A stretch of 42,273 nt of DNA from Candidatus Limiplasma stercoravium (GTDB lineage: Bacteria; Bacillota; Clostridia; Christensenellales; Aristaeellaceae), in the NCBI GenBank assembly GCA_018715175.1, contig DVME01000065.1:1-42273 (forward strand), given 5' to 3'. The notes under the pieces were generated by a model. It worked only from the letters and a program-made list of their open reading frames with translations, did no database searches and was not told the DNA's origin. Within the stretch, counting starts at the first letter, position 1, and each line of letters begins with the position of its first letter. The position numbers were made by a program, and so were the translations under genes. Shown here one piece after another: positions 1 to 9,165 of this stretch.

Positions 1-2918
1 ATTTCCGGTTCAAGAAGATCCACCATGGTCTGCAATTCGGCCAGCATAAAATCGGTGGTAAAGACCTGATAAATCTCGCCCAGGCGCGTGAGGAACTTAT
101 GGCGCATCTCCTGGTTTTCCAGCAGCTTGAGCAATAGCGTGTTGTCGATGTTCATGTCGCCGGCGCCCTTGGGATCCAGGTAGCTGGAAGGGCTGTCAAA
201 GCCGCTGTTAAAGAGGCCATAGTCGGCGTCGTAGAAAATCCAGCGCCATTTCGCGCCCTCGGTATGCAGCTTGTAAAAGCGAATGTTACCGGGGTCAGAG
301 TTGCCAAAGAACATTTCAAAGGCCATGTAGTCGAAGTAGTTATCTACGTCAATGCGATCCAGGAGGTATTGCAGGTCTTCCTCGCTTTCGCCGGGGTTGA
401 GGGTCTTTGCGGTGGCGATGAGGTCGTCATACTCGTCGTCAGAGCCGAAGTTGACCGTACCGCTGGCTTCCAGGATGTCCATGTTGTCCGCTTCCTCAAG
501 CGATAGGCCCTCGTGCTGGGCCACAAAGAAACGATCCACGCGCTCGCGCATGTTGTAGTGGCCCCAATACACGCCGTTGAGGTAGACCACCACCGGGTTC
601 CACGCTTGATGCAGCACGGTGGTAGGCGTGTCGGTGTTTTCGTTGAAGCGGTCAATCAGGCGGCTTTGCAAGCCGTCCACCAGGCGCGTCCAGGAGCCGT
701 CGTTGCCGCCCATGCGCAGAACGAAGCTTTTATACTCGGTGTACTCTCGATCCTCAAAGAGCGCGGCCTCAAAATATTTGCTGCCATATTTAGCCTTGGC
801 GCGCACCTTGAACGTCTTTTGCGGCAGATCCAGGCTGTATTGTCCCTGAAGACCAAACTCGCAATCCTGGTTGAGGATGGTGTTGCCCTCCACGTCGTAG
901 TACTCCACGTGTCCGGCCTTGGCGGGAAGATCTTCCTTGACCATGCGGTACACGGTGTCCTCGTATTGGCCGCGCTTTTCATTGAAGTAAGCGTCCGGGC
1001 CCACGGCCAGCATGCCGTATTCCTCGTTCCAAAGTTCGTCGGGGTCGGTCACAAGGCTGACGACGTTGAGGGTGTGGTAGAGGTTCATCATGTAAGAATT
1101 GGTGATCACTTCGCTGGGCTGCAGCCGGCCCGTCGGGTCAAAGGCCCGTGTGCGCAGGATGGTCACGCGCGTAAAGGTGAGCACCTCGCCCTCATGGTAG
1201 AGGGTGGCGTTTTCCAGGGTGGGAATGCTGCCGTCCAAGGTATAGTACACCGCCGTGTCTTCCGGTACGGTGAGGGTTACGTCCACAGAGCCTTTATACT
1301 GACCGCCCGGAATGGACATGGACGGGTTTTGGGCATAGCCGTAATACCCCGTACCATTCGCCGCTCCAGGCGTGGGAGTGTCGTAGTAATAAAATCCGCT
1401 TTGGCCTAGGGTGCGGCCATAGCTGTGGTCGGTGGGAATCAGGCTTAAATGCATGCGATCCAGCACGCGGCCTGTGGGGTCGCAAAAGCTGATGGTTTCC
1501 CCGCCGGCGCGGGAAAGGCTAAAATTGGCGTGCATCTCGCTGACGGTCGAAAGTTCGGTTTCGCCGTCCAGATAGACCACCAGGTATTGCCCCGGGCCGA
1601 TGACAGTCCCCTGCGGGAACTGCCACCGGCGCGGGCGGCCCAGGTTGTCGCTCAAGCCATAATAGGATAAATCCACGGTTTCACTCGTGGTGTTGTACAG
1701 TTCCACAAAGTCGGTATAAAGCGCCTGGACGCCCACGGGGATGGAATCGTTGGAGGCCATGACCTCGCTGATGATGACCCCCGTGGGATTGTAGGCGCGG
1801 TAAAGCTCGTCGGCTTTGGCCTGTCCGTTTTCGTCGTTGCTGTATCCGGGACTGGTTTGCGTAAACAGCTTCCACTCGCCTTCCGGCGTCAGGCCGTAGG
1901 AATAATCCTCGGGAACGTTCTCCACGGTTTTACGATCCAGCAAGCGCCCCGCCGAATCGCTGAGAATCACGCTTTCGCGCTCGGCCGATATGGAGAAGTT
2001 GGTATGCGGTATGCCATTGGCCTGCATCTTGTCCTTGCCGGAACAGTAAACCAGGTAGTAGCCGCCGGCGGGGATGACCGCGCCGTCCGGGAACGCCCAC
2101 TTGAGCGGACGGTTTTCCTTGTCGCTGAGGTAGTAGCCGGTTAAAACGATATCCTCGTCGGTATTGTTTTTCAGCTCAATCCAGTCCACCACCTCTCCGT
2201 CCTCGTCGGGGATGCTAAGCTTGGGATCTGGACAGATTTCGTTGATGACCAGCGCGCCCGACTCGGTCGCGTTGGCGGAGCGGTAGGCGTAAAAACCCTC
2301 TTCGGTGTTTTCGTAACCGGGGCTGTAGTAGGTGGTCAGCTCGTAAACGCGCTCGCCGCTTTCGTCCTCTGTCACCAGGATGTAGCTGGTGTCGGCGGTC
2401 ATCGTGGGGGTGACGACCTCGTCAATCAGGTACATGTCTGGATCATAGAGGTAAATGTGCTCCCCGGCCGAAGAAATCTTGAACTTACCGTGGAAGGGCC
2501 GCGACGGATCCAGCTGATAGCTGTCCGTGGCAAAGACGATAACGCGCTCGCCCGCCTTGAGGATGTATTCCGGGAACGGAAACGTGATGCGGTCGGTGCG
2601 GTTGGTCAGCATAACGCCTTCCATGTTCAGGTCTTTGCCCGTGCCGTTGTAAAGCTCCAGCCAGTCGCCAAACTCGCCGTTTTCGTCAGGAACGGCGGAT
2701 GAGTTGGCCGCCATGACCTCGCTGATGACCAGCCCGTCATACATGCTCGGGCCGATTTGACGCCCCGCTTCCTTGGGGAAAATCAGGTACATGATCGCCA
2801 GCAGCGCCACAAACAACAGGCACAGCGGCAGCACGGAGCGCAGCTGGCTTTTGCGCTTGCGGGGCGCGTAGTCCTTGCGTGGACGTTCGGTGCGTTGCTG
2901 CGGCGTGTTGTACTGCAT
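1..2918 (-). CDS. Membrane-anchored CotH kinase protein with three lamin-tail domains (C-terminus cut by window edge)
   Basis: The frame is open from an ATG at 2918 to the window edge, giving more than 972 residues. A basic cytoplasmic N-terminus (about 1-26) is followed by one membrane segment (about 27-47), so the rest should be outside the cell. Three lamin-tail-like domains follow, opening with GLVISEVMAAN (about 62), ALVINEICPD (about 214) and GVIISEVMASN (about 373). A chitobiase-C-terminal-like beta domain (about 535-605, with YYTLDGSIPT) comes next, then a CotH kinase domain from about 610 on. CotH hallmarks seen are LRMGGND, GVYWGHYNMRERVD, GNSDPGNIRFYKL and WRWIFYDADYGLF. CotH is an atypical protein kinase of the spore coat in Bacillus; in clostridia the lamin-tail/CotH architecture is common on the cell surface and its substrate is not known. 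It has its own promoter (2955-2983) and SD AGGAGGG. The family assignment is firm; a role in spores is inference. Confidence 0.9.
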   Translation of the reverse strand, partial: MQYNTPQQRTERPRKDYAPRKRKSQLRSVLPLCLLFVALLAIMYLIFPKEAGRQIGPSMYDGLVISEVMAANSSAVPDENGEFGDWLELYNGTGKDLNMEGVMLTNRTDRITFPFPEYILKAGERVIVFATDSYQLDPSRPFHGKFKISSAGEHIYLYDPDMYLIDEVVTPTMTADTSYILVTEDESGERVYELTTYYSPGYENTEEGFYAYRSANATESGALVINEICPDPKLSIPDEDGEVVDWIELKNNTDEDIVLTGYYLSDKENRPLKWAFPDGAVIPAGGYYLVYCSGKDKMQANGIPHTNFSISAERESVILSDSAGRLLDRKTVENVPEDYSYGLTPEGEWKLFTQTSPGYSNDENGQAKADELYRAYNPTGVIISEVMASNDSIPVGVQALYTDFVELYNTTSETVDLSYYGLSDNLGRPRRWQFPQGTVIGPGQYLVVYLDGETELSTVSEMHANFSLSRAGGETISFCDPTGRVLDRMHLSLIPTDHSYGRTLGQSGFYYYDTPTPGAANGTGYYGYAQNPSMSIPGGQYKGSVDVTLTVPEDTAVYYTLDGSIPTLENATLYHEGEVLTFTRVTILRTRAFDPTGRLQPSEVITNSYMMNLYHTLNVVSLVTDPDELWNEEYGMLAVGPDAYFNEKRGQYEDTVYRMVKEDLPAKAGHVEYYDVEGNTILNQDCEFGLQGQYSLDLPQKTFKVRAKAKYGSKYFEAALFEDREYTEYKSFVLRMGGNDGSWTRLVDGLQSRLIDRFNENTDTPTTVLHQAWNPVVVYLNGVYWGHYNMRERVDRFFVAQHEGLSLEEADNMDILEASGTVNFGSDDEYDDLIATAKTLNPGESEEDLQYLLDRIDVDNYFDYMAFEMFFGNSDPGNIRFYKLHTEGAKWRWIFYDADYGLFNSGFDSPSSYLDPKGAGDMNIDNTLLLKLLENQEMRHKFLTRLGEIYQVFTTDFMLAELQTMVDLLEPE

Positions 2919-2954
2919 AGGATACCCTCCTTTCGCGTTGATTGGCGTCTTCTG

Positions 2955-2983
2955 ATTATACCATAAGGCTCCCGGGTTTGGAA
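2955..2983 (-). promoter_or_regulatory. Probable sigma-A promoter of the CotH/lamin-tail gene
   Basis: On the minus strand TTCCAA (2983-2978) and TATAAT (2960-2955) are separated by 17 bases. The start codon at 2918 lies about 37 bases further on. The -10 is perfect and the -35 has two mismatches. It separates this gene from the upstream MATE gene. Confidence 0.55.
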
Positions 2984-3010
2984 CCGCCGCAATGTATCAA
3001 TTTCTGCCTG

Positions 3011-4357
3011 TCACACCACCCGTTTGTTGAGCCATTTGCCGCTGCGATACCGGGCGACGAACAGGATAGAACGGGCAACCCAGTCGATGAACATCGCTAC
3101 CCATACCCCCAGCAACCCCATCTCAAAGCCAAATACCAGCAGATAACTGGCCCCAATGCGGAACGCCCACATGCTCACCACCGAAACCAGCATCGTAAAG
3201 CGGGCGTCGCCGGCGGCGCGAAGCGCGTTGGGAATGGTAAAACTGGCCGGCCAAATGAGGGCGGCAACCACGGCATACCAGCGCAGGACGTTTTCGGCGG
3301 CGTCCAAACCTTCTGGGCTGAGGCTGAAAAGCGAGGCAACCGTTCGCGCTCCAAAAAAGAGCAGCACATCCATCGCAATGGTCAGGATCCACACCAGCGC
3401 GAACAAGCGGCGGGAATAATAACGCGCCTGTTTGATGTCGTTGGCGCCGATGCATTGGCCAACCACGGTGACAATGGCCAGGCCGATGGCCGAACCGGTC
3501 AGGTTGCACATGGACGAGATGTTGTTGGCAATGGCGTTGCCAGCGATGATGGATTCGCCCATGCCGCTGATGATGCCGGCCACCATGAGCTTGCCAATTT
3601 GAAACATGCTGTTTTCCAAACCGTTGGGAATGCCTAGCTGAAAAATACGCTTGATCATCGGCGGATCGGCATCCAGATGCAAGGGCCGAATCAGGTGGAT
3701 GGGCGATTGCTGATGCATCAGCAGCCAAACCATAATCACCGCGCCCAGCACGCGCGAAAGCAGCGACGCCGTGCCCGCGCCGGCAACCTCCATGCCCGCG
3801 CCGTATATCAACAGCGCGTTGCCGCCAACGTTAACGACGTTCATCATCAGGGAGGTGAACATGCTGGCCTTGCTGTTGCCCATGGCCCTTAGCAGCGCCG
3901 CGCCGCCGTTGTATAGCGCCAGCGCCGGATAGCTGGCGGCGGAGAGGTAAAAGTAATCGCGGCAGTAATCCATGGTTTTGGGAGACAGGATGCCGAAGCA
4001 CAGCGTCAAAATGGGATCGCAAAACACTACTGAGAGAATCGCCAAGAGCATCGACAGAGCCAGGGAAATATACATCAGCTGTTTGGCCGCGCCGCAGGCG
4101 CTGAGGTTGTCGCGCTTTCCCAGGTATTGCGCGGCCACCACCGCGCCGCCTGTGGCCATGGCCGAAAAAAGCTGAATGAGCAAAACGTTAATGCTGTCCA
4201 CCAGCGAAATGGCCGACACAGCGGACTCGGAAATGCTGCTAACCATCACCGTATCAGCCATGCCGATGAACAGCGCCAAAAACTGCTCAATAACCAGCGG
4301 TACGATCAGCCGCGTCAAGTCTCGGTTGGAAAACATCCGTTCGTTCGTCAGCTGCAT
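3011..4357 (-). CDS. MATE family efflux transporter
   Basis: The 448-residue protein is membrane-embedded throughout, with about 12 hydrophobic segments, the usual MATE length. The N-terminal half has the MATE pattern around IGMADTVMVSSISESAVSAI, and the second half repeats it (GNAIANNISSMCNLTGSAIG). MATE proteins export organic cations, drugs or metabolites using Na+ or H+ gradients; the substrate here cannot be read from sequence. It starts 16 bases after the stop of the LPG-synthase-like gene on the same strand, so the two are probably co-transcribed. A purine-rich SD (AAGAAGGG) precedes the ATG. A second, separate MATE gene lies at 39772-41148. Confidence 0.92.
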   Translation of the reverse strand: MQLTNERMFSNRDLTRLIVPLVIEQFLALFIGMADTVMVSSISESAVSAISLVDSINVLLIQLFSAMATGGAVVAAQYLGKRDNLSACGAAKQLMYISLALSMLLAILSVVFCDPILTLCFGILSPKTMDYCRDYFYLSAASYPALALYNGGAALLRAMGNSKASMFTSLMMNVVNVGGNALLIYGAGMEVAGAGTASLLSRVLGAVIMVWLLMHQQSPIHLIRPLHLDADPPMIKRIFQLGIPNGLENSMFQIGKLMVAGIISGMGESIIAGNAIANNISSMCNLTGSAIGLAIVTVVGQCIGANDIKQARYYSRRLFALVWILTIAMDVLLFFGARTVASLFSLSPEGLDAAENVLRWYAVVAALIWPASFTIPNALRAAGDARFTMLVSVVSMWAFRIGASYLLVFGFEMGLLGVWVAMFIDWVARSILFVARYRSGKWLNKRVV

Positions 4358-4373
4358 GCGTAGGCCCTTCTTT

Positions 4374-5408
4374 TCATTCCTTGGTATTCTGTGCCTTGAG
4401 GCCGCGGGCGTTGTCCACGACGCTTACCAGCGCGCCGACGAGCAATGTCAAATAATAAGTAGAAAACCGCCAGATGAGCAGCGCGACAAAAAGCGTGGCG
4501 TCCGGAAAAATGTCTCGAAAAAAAGCGGCGAAACCGCCTTCCTGCGCGCCGCTGGCGCCGGGGAGGGGCGTGAAGCTGGCGCTGACATATAGCAGCACCC
4601 CCATGGCAAGCAACTGGCTCAGGCCGTCGCCGCTGAGCCCAAAGGAATGGTAAAGCGCGATGATGACCGCCATCAGCGAAAAGAGTTCCACGAGGGCGAT
4701 CAGGCATTGCACAAGAACGTCTCGCGGCTTGCGTATCAGCATGCGCACGCTTGAGAGGAAGCTCTGGCAATGGTTTTCCCAACGAAGGCGGCTGGCGTCG
4801 GGCGATTTGCAGATTTTCAGCCGCACGCCCACCCGGATACAAAGCTCGATCACCGCATGAACCGCCCGGCTGGAAATGGCCATTAGCGCCACCATGCCAA
4901 TGGAAAAAAAGTTGACCACGTACCCCAGCACGATAAACCAGGTCATGCCGGGCGCGTGCTGGCTTACATAGCCGAAGTTAGCGGCCCACAGCACCGCGCC
5001 GGTAAGCAACAGCATAGCCTGAAACACCACAAATTTCACCGCCAAGGCCGAACCGCTGACGCCGATGGAAATGCGGTACTTGCTCAGGCAGTACATTTCC
5101 ATGGGTTGACCGCCGCTGGCGCCCGGGGTGATGTTGCTGTAATAAAGGCCTGTAATCGCCGCATGCAGGCATTGGCCCAGGCGGATGCGGTATCCCTGGC
5201 AGGTGAGAAAATGAAAAACGGACAGCGCATTACAAACGACATATAGCGCCCAGCACGCAAGGCAAATCGCCAGGTACACGGGGCTCATGGACGAAAGGGC
5301 AACGGCCAGTTCCTCCAGGTCGTTGCCTTGAAAACCGGCGTAAAGCACGATGCCCAGGGTCAACAGCAAAAAAGCGAAGCTCAGCAGCCTTTTGAGTGTA
5401 GGTGACAT
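4374..5408 (-). CDS. LPG synthase-type (flippase-like) integral membrane protein
   Basis: 344 residues with about eight hydrophobic segments. The sequence fits the lysylphosphatidylglycerol synthase transmembrane family (UPF0104/PF03706), the flippase-like half of MprF, without the cytosolic aminoacyl-transferase half. The family signature around PLPGASGAQEGG and the GASGGQPMEMYCL loop can be seen. Relatives move or modify lipids or are of unknown role. An in-frame ATG exists further upstream, but the start at 5408 (MSPTLKRLLSF) is preferred because the reading upstream would overlap spoIIR and a GGGGAG site precedes 5408. It lies between spoIIR and a MATE gene on the same strand. A role in the spore or in antimicrobial-peptide resistance would be inference only. 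Confidence 0.85.
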   Translation of the reverse strand: MSPTLKRLLSFAFLLLTLGIVLYAGFQGNDLEELAVALSSMSPVYLAICLACWALYVVCNALSVFHFLTCQGYRIRLGQCLHAAITGLYYSNITPGASGGQPMEMYCLSKYRISIGVSGSALAVKFVVFQAMLLLTGAVLWAANFGYVSQHAPGMTWFIVLGYVVNFFSIGMVALMAISSRAVHAVIELCIRVGVRLKICKSPDASRLRWENHCQSFLSSVRMLIRKPRDVLVQCLIALVELFSLMAVIIALYHSFGLSGDGLSQLLAMGVLLYVSASFTPLPGASGAQEGGFAAFFRDIFPDATLFVALLIWRFSTYYLTLLVGALVSVVDNARGLKAQNTKE

Positions 5409-5488
5409 CGACCGGCTATACTCCCCTATCAAATCTTGGGCAAAGCCCACCAGAGTATACCACAGTTTCCGTCCCCGGGCAATCCCCG

Positions 5489-6049
5489 CTAAACCTCCAG
5501 CGCCAACCAGCAACGCAGGATGCGCGCGGAATCCCACACCCATCCCTGCGCAGGTTCGTCATCCTCTGCAAAGGAGAGGCAAAGCCTGGGAAACAGCACG
5601 CACCACCAGTTTTGGCCCTGGCCGCTGCCCAGCGTCACCCGCAGAGCCCGGTACGCCCCGGCCGGCAGCGTAACGGAGCCATAGGTTTTGGACGGCAAGT
5701 CCAATACGCCCACCTGCACGCTGACCTCTCCCTCAAAGCCGTTTTCCAGGGCGCAGGCCCGGGCGGTTTGGCAAACCGCCTCCGCCTGTTGCTTAAGTTC
5801 TTCAAAGATCGCGTCGGGGTCGTCGCCGCAAAAGCGCGAGCCAAAATCGTCGATGATCGCGTCGCGCACCGCCAGCTTGACGCGCTGGTCTTCCGGGGCG
5901 TCGCTGTCGGCCAAAATGTGCAGGCGAATCACGTCGCCCTGCTCATAGGCGGCCAGAAGCGTCGCTTCATCACGAGAAAGCGGCGGTTTGAACGCGGTCA
6001 GTGCAAATAAAGCCGCCGCCAGACAGCAAACCGCTTTTCCATGATGCAC
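5489..6049 (-). CDS. spoIIR: Stage II sporulation protein R (SpoIIR)
   Basis: 186 residues with a hydrophobic N-terminal export segment (about 4-25). SpoIIR is made in the forespore, exported into the intermembrane space and triggers SpoIIGA to process pro-sigma-E in the mother cell. Family signatures seen are VIRLHILADSDAPEDQRVKL, the central AVRDAIIDDFG helix and LPAGAYRALRVTLGSGQGQN followed by WWCVLFP. The start is taken as GTG at 6049 because GGGGAGG lies seven bases upstream; the in-frame reading further upstream has no SD and is rich in unlikely residues. A sigma-F-type promoter is placed just right at 6066-6096, as expected for this gene. The length is normal for the family. Confidence 0.95.
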   Translation of the reverse strand: MHHGKAVCCLAAALFALTAFKPPLSRDEATLLAAYEQGDVIRLHILADSDAPEDQRVKLAVRDAIIDDFGSRFCGDDPDAIFEELKQQAEAVCQTARACALENGFEGEVSVQVGVLDLPSKTYGSVTLPAGAYRALRVTLGSGQGQNWWCVLFPRLCLSFAEDDEPAQGWVWDSARILRCWLALEV

Positions 6050-6065
6050 ATCGATCCCTCCCCTG

Positions 6066-6096
6066 CCATTGTGCCCCAGGCCCGTGGCTCGTATGC
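6066..6096 (-). promoter_or_regulatory. Candidate sigma-F promoter of spoIIR
   Basis: On the minus strand GCATA (6096-6092) is followed after 16 bases by GGCACAATGG (6075-6066). This fits the Bacillus sigma-F pattern (GYWTA, 16, GGNRANANTW) with about one mismatch in the -10. In Bacillus spoIIR is a sigma-F gene, so the position makes biological sense. It is an eye-made match. Confidence 0.5.
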
Positions 6097-6135
6097 GCAT
6101 AGAAGCAAAGGAAGCGACATTTTGGACTCGGACGA

Positions 6136-6163
6136 TTGAAAATTCGCAAAAATGGTGTATGCT
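6136..6163 (+). promoter_or_regulatory. Probable sigma-A promoter of the zinc peptidase/helicase/TraB run
   Basis: TTGAAA (6136-6141) and TATGCT (6158-6163) are 16 bases apart, about 50 bases before the ATG at 6213. An SD (GGAGGA) lies just before that ATG. Confidence 0.5.
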
Positions 6164-6212
6164 ATCGTTGTGAAGGTTTTCCCCCATCTGCTGAAGGTGA
6201 AGGAGGATTTGG

Positions 6213-6899
6213 ATGTTCTATTTTGGGGATTGGACGATCATTCTGATTCTGCCCGGGCTTTTGCTCGGCCTATGGGCACAGGCGCGCGTTTCTTCCGCTT
6301 TTCGCAAGTATTCTCAGGTGCATAATAGCCGCGGCCTCACCGCCAACGAAGCCGCCCGCGCGCTTCTGCGCGACGGCGGTTGTCCCAACGTTAGCATTCG
6401 CCAGACCTCCGGCATGCTGACCGACCACTACGACCCCCGTACCAACACCCTGCGTCTGAGCGACGGCGTCAACGGCCAAACCAGCGTGGCGGCCATTGGC
6501 GTGGCCGCGCATGAATGCGGGCATGCCTTGCAGCAGCACGAGGGCTATGCGCCTCTCATGCTGCGCAACGCCCTCGTGCCGGTGGTCAACCTGGGAAGCA
6601 ATCTTTACTTTCCGCTGTTTGTGCTGGGCTTGATATCCAGCTGGGAACCGCTTATTAGCATCGGAATCCTGTGCTTTGCGCTTACGCTGGTGTTCTCGCT
6701 CGTTACGCTGCCGGTGGAGTTTAACGCCAGCGCCCGAGCCATGCGCGCCCTCAGCGGCCAGGGATACTTAAGCGAAGACGAGCTGCGCGGAGCGCGCGCC
6801 GTGCTCAACGCCGCGGCGCTGACGTATGTGGCTTCGGCCATCAGCAGCCTGTTGCAGCTGCTTCGCCTGCTGCTGATTTCTCGCAGCCGCCGCGATTGA
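6213..6899 (+). CDS. Membrane zinc metallopeptidase (Zn_peptidase_2, YugP-like)
   Basis: 228 residues. The zinc-binding HECGH motif lies at residues 100-104, followed by a typical LRNALVPVVNLGSN segment and three or more hydrophobic stretches (about 7-24, 120-145, 150-172). The pattern YDPRTNTLRLSDGV before HExxH is characteristic of the YugP-like family (PF04298). These are predicted membrane peptidases with no well-defined substrate. The start has an SD (AAGGAGGA) about seven bases upstream. It is the first gene of a plus-strand run continuing, with almost no gap, into the helicase gene. Confidence 0.92.
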   Translation: MFYFGDWTIILILPGLLLGLWAQARVSSAFRKYSQVHNSRGLTANEAARALLRDGGCPNVSIRQTSGMLTDHYDPRTNTLRLSDGVNGQTSVAAIGVAAHECGHALQQHEGYAPLMLRNALVPVVNLGSNLYFPLFVLGLISSWEPLISIGILCFALTLVFSLVTLPVEFNASARAMRALSGQGYLSEDELRGARAVLNAAALTYVASAISSLLQLLRLLLISRSRRD

Positions 6900-6900
6900 C

Positions 6901-9165
6901 ATGCAAGAAGCGTTTCGGGTTTCGGTGAGGGCGCTGGTGGCGTTTCGATGGTTCTGCCCCGACATTCTGCCCGCTTCACAGCTAGGGGATCTTGCTGCAG
7001 GAGCGCAGGCGCACCGCGCCCGCCAGGGCCGGCAGAAAGGAACCGCGGAGCTCCCCATAAAATGGACCTATTGCGTCATGGGCGCTCGCATCACGCTGCA
7101 TGGGCGTATGGACGCCTTCACCCCCGGCGAAGTTCCTCTGGTGGAAGAAATCAAGCTTTCTTCCCGCCCGCCCGACGAACCCCTGCCCGAGCATCGCGCG
7201 CAGGCGGTTTGCTATGCCGCGATGACGGCGCTGCGCCAACCTTGTCCAAGCGTTCGGGTGCGCATATGTTACGTAGATATCCAGGGCGGTGTTTTGGCGG
7301 CTTTCGAAGAGGAAGCCTCCGCGCAGAGCTTGGCCCGAGAGATGGATGCACTTCTGCGCCCTTATGCCGCCTATGCGCTGCGGGAGCGAGCGCACGCCAG
7401 ACAACGCGACGAAAGCATCCGCGCCCTCGGATTTCCTTTTGACAACTACCGAAAAGGCCAACGCGAAATGGCCGTTCAGGTCTATACCGCCATTATGCGC
7501 AAACGCAGGCTCTTTGCCAGCATGCCCACGGGTACGGGCAAGAGCGCGGCGGTGCTGTTTCCGGCGCTGAAGGCCATGGCGGAGGGAGCTACCGGAAAGC
7601 TGCTGTACCTGACCGCGCGCAATACCGCGCGGCAAAGCCCGCTTGCGGCGCTTGCGCTGATGCAAAGCCAAGGGCTGAAAGCCCGCGTGTCGGTGCTGTC
7701 GGCCAAGGAGCGGCTTTGCCCCGCGCCCACGCGCTGCCATCCGGACGACTGCGAACGCGCGCGGGGGCATTATCTGCGGCAGGGCGCGGCGATTGAGGAG
7801 CTGTTGGCGGCGGGCGCGCTTTGGACGGATGAAGTCATCCGGGAAGCGGCAGACCGGCATTGCGTCTGCCCGTTTGAACTGGCTTTGGCTTTGACGGAGC
7901 TGTCGGACGTAACGCTCATGGATCTGAATTATGCGTTTGATCCTTTCGTACAGGTCAAGCGCCTGTTTCAGCAGCGGCGCGACCTGACGCTATTGGTGGA
8001 CGAGGCGCATCACGCCTTGGAGCGCGTGCGCGAATGCCTCTCCGCCGAGCTGTCCAGCCGGGAGAACGCCCGGCTGCGCACGCTTACGGGAAAGCGCTAT
8101 GGGCGGACGCATCCGCTGTACCGGGCGCTCACGGCACTGACGCGCGCGCTAAGGGCCCTGCCGCCATCGCCCTCCCGCCTGGATGCGATGCCCGAGGGAC
8201 TTGCAAAACTAGCGCAGGACGCCTTGTCGCAAACGCTTGGGCTTTTGCGGGAGGGAGGCTATTTCCCGGAATTGATGGAAGCGCTTCGGTCGTGCCTGCG
8301 TTTTGTCCACGCCAGCGAAAACCTGGGCGAGGACGTCGCGTTGATATTGGAGGCGGCGGGCCGCGAGCGAACGCTGCGCCTATGCTGTCTGCTGCCGGGT
8401 GCGGAAATCCGACAAGTGACCAAGCCGCTGTGCGGCGCGGTGTTCTTTTCGGCCACGCTGTCGCCGCTCTCGGCCATGAAACAGCTTTTGGGCGGCGAGG
8501 AGGAAGACGCCTGCCTGTCGCTACCCTCGCCGTATTCACCCCAGCACCTGGCCGTGGTGCGCCGCCGGGTATCCACGCGCTATGCGCAGCGACAAGCCAG
8601 CGCCCAGTCCGTGGCGGACGCCATCGCCCAGGCGGTTGAGGCGCGAAGCGGAAAATACATCGCCTACTTCCCCAGCTATGCCTATTTGGAGCTGGTGCGC
8701 GAGCGGCTTCAAGTTTCCGTGCCTCTGCTCGTTCAGCGCCGGGATATGGACGAGGCGTCAAGACAGGCGTTCCTGGACGCCTTTTCGCTAGGCGAAGGGC
8801 CGCGGCTTGGGCTATGCGTGCTGGGCGGGCTATTCAGCGAGGGCATCGACCTGCCGGGCGACCGACTGGTGGGCGCAATCATTGTCGGCGTGGGCCTGCC
8901 GGTGCCCAGTCCGCGCCTGGAAGCCATTCAAAGCTGCTATGAAAGCCACTATGGGGACGGCTTTGGCCTGGCTTACCGCATTCCCGCCATGCACAAGGTG
9001 CTTCAAGCCGCTGGCAGGGTCATTCGCTCGGAGGAAGACCGCGGCTTGGTGCTGCTGTTGGACGACCGCTATTATGCGCCCGAGTACGCCGCCTTGCTTC
9101 CCGCAGAGTGGATCGTGAAGGATGAGGATGTATTGGGCGCCTTAAAAGAATTGGAGGAATCCTAA
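6901..9165 (+). CDS. PD-(D/E)XK nuclease-like / XPD-DinG superfamily 2 helicase fusion
   Basis: 754 residues. The N-terminal about 160 residues look like a RecB/Cas4-type nuclease fold: GRMDAF (D71) then VEEIK (E83, K85), the D...ExK core. A DEAD_2-type helicase follows: Walker A PTGTGKS near residue 210, a Cys cluster (RLC, TRC, DDC, HCVCPFEL) consistent with the XPD/DinG iron-sulphur domain, Walker B DEAHHAL near 366, and the C-terminal motif LFSEGIDLPGDRLVGAII. Such proteins unwind DNA 5' to 3', probably in repair or recombination. The ATG at 6901 comes two bases after the stop of the peptidase gene with no clear SD, so translation is probably coupled; the exact start is less sure than the rest. 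Confidence 0.9.
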   Translation: MQEAFRVSVRALVAFRWFCPDILPASQLGDLAAGAQAHRARQGRQKGTAELPIKWTYCVMGARITLHGRMDAFTPGEVPLVEEIKLSSRPPDEPLPEHRAQAVCYAAMTALRQPCPSVRVRICYVDIQGGVLAAFEEEASAQSLAREMDALLRPYAAYALRERAHARQRDESIRALGFPFDNYRKGQREMAVQVYTAIMRKRRLFASMPTGTGKSAAVLFPALKAMAEGATGKLLYLTARNTARQSPLAALALMQSQGLKARVSVLSAKERLCPAPTRCHPDDCERARGHYLRQGAAIEELLAAGALWTDEVIREAADRHCVCPFELALALTELSDVTLMDLNYAFDPFVQVKRLFQQRRDLTLLVDEAHHALERVRECLSAELSSRENARLRTLTGKRYGRTHPLYRALTALTRALRALPPSPSRLDAMPEGLAKLAQDALSQTLGLLREGGYFPELMEALRSCLRFVHASENLGEDVALILEAAGRERTLRLCCLLPGAEIRQVTKPLCGAVFFSATLSPLSAMKQLLGGEEEDACLSLPSPYSPQHLAVVRRRVSTRYAQRQASAQSVADAIAQAVEARSGKYIAYFPSYAYLELVRERLQVSVPLLVQRRDMDEASRQAFLDAFSLGEGPRLGLCVLGGLFSEGIDLPGDRLVGAIIVGVGLPVPSPRLEAIQSCYESHYGDGFGLAYRIPAMHKVLQAAGRVIRSEEDRGLVLLLDDRYYAPEYAALLPAEWIVKDEDVLGALKELEES

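Noticed and set aside
264..1409. Plus-strand frames in the first 1.4 kb
   Set aside because: They lie antisense to the CotH/lamin-tail gene, whose frame stays open for 2.9 kb with clear domain motifs.
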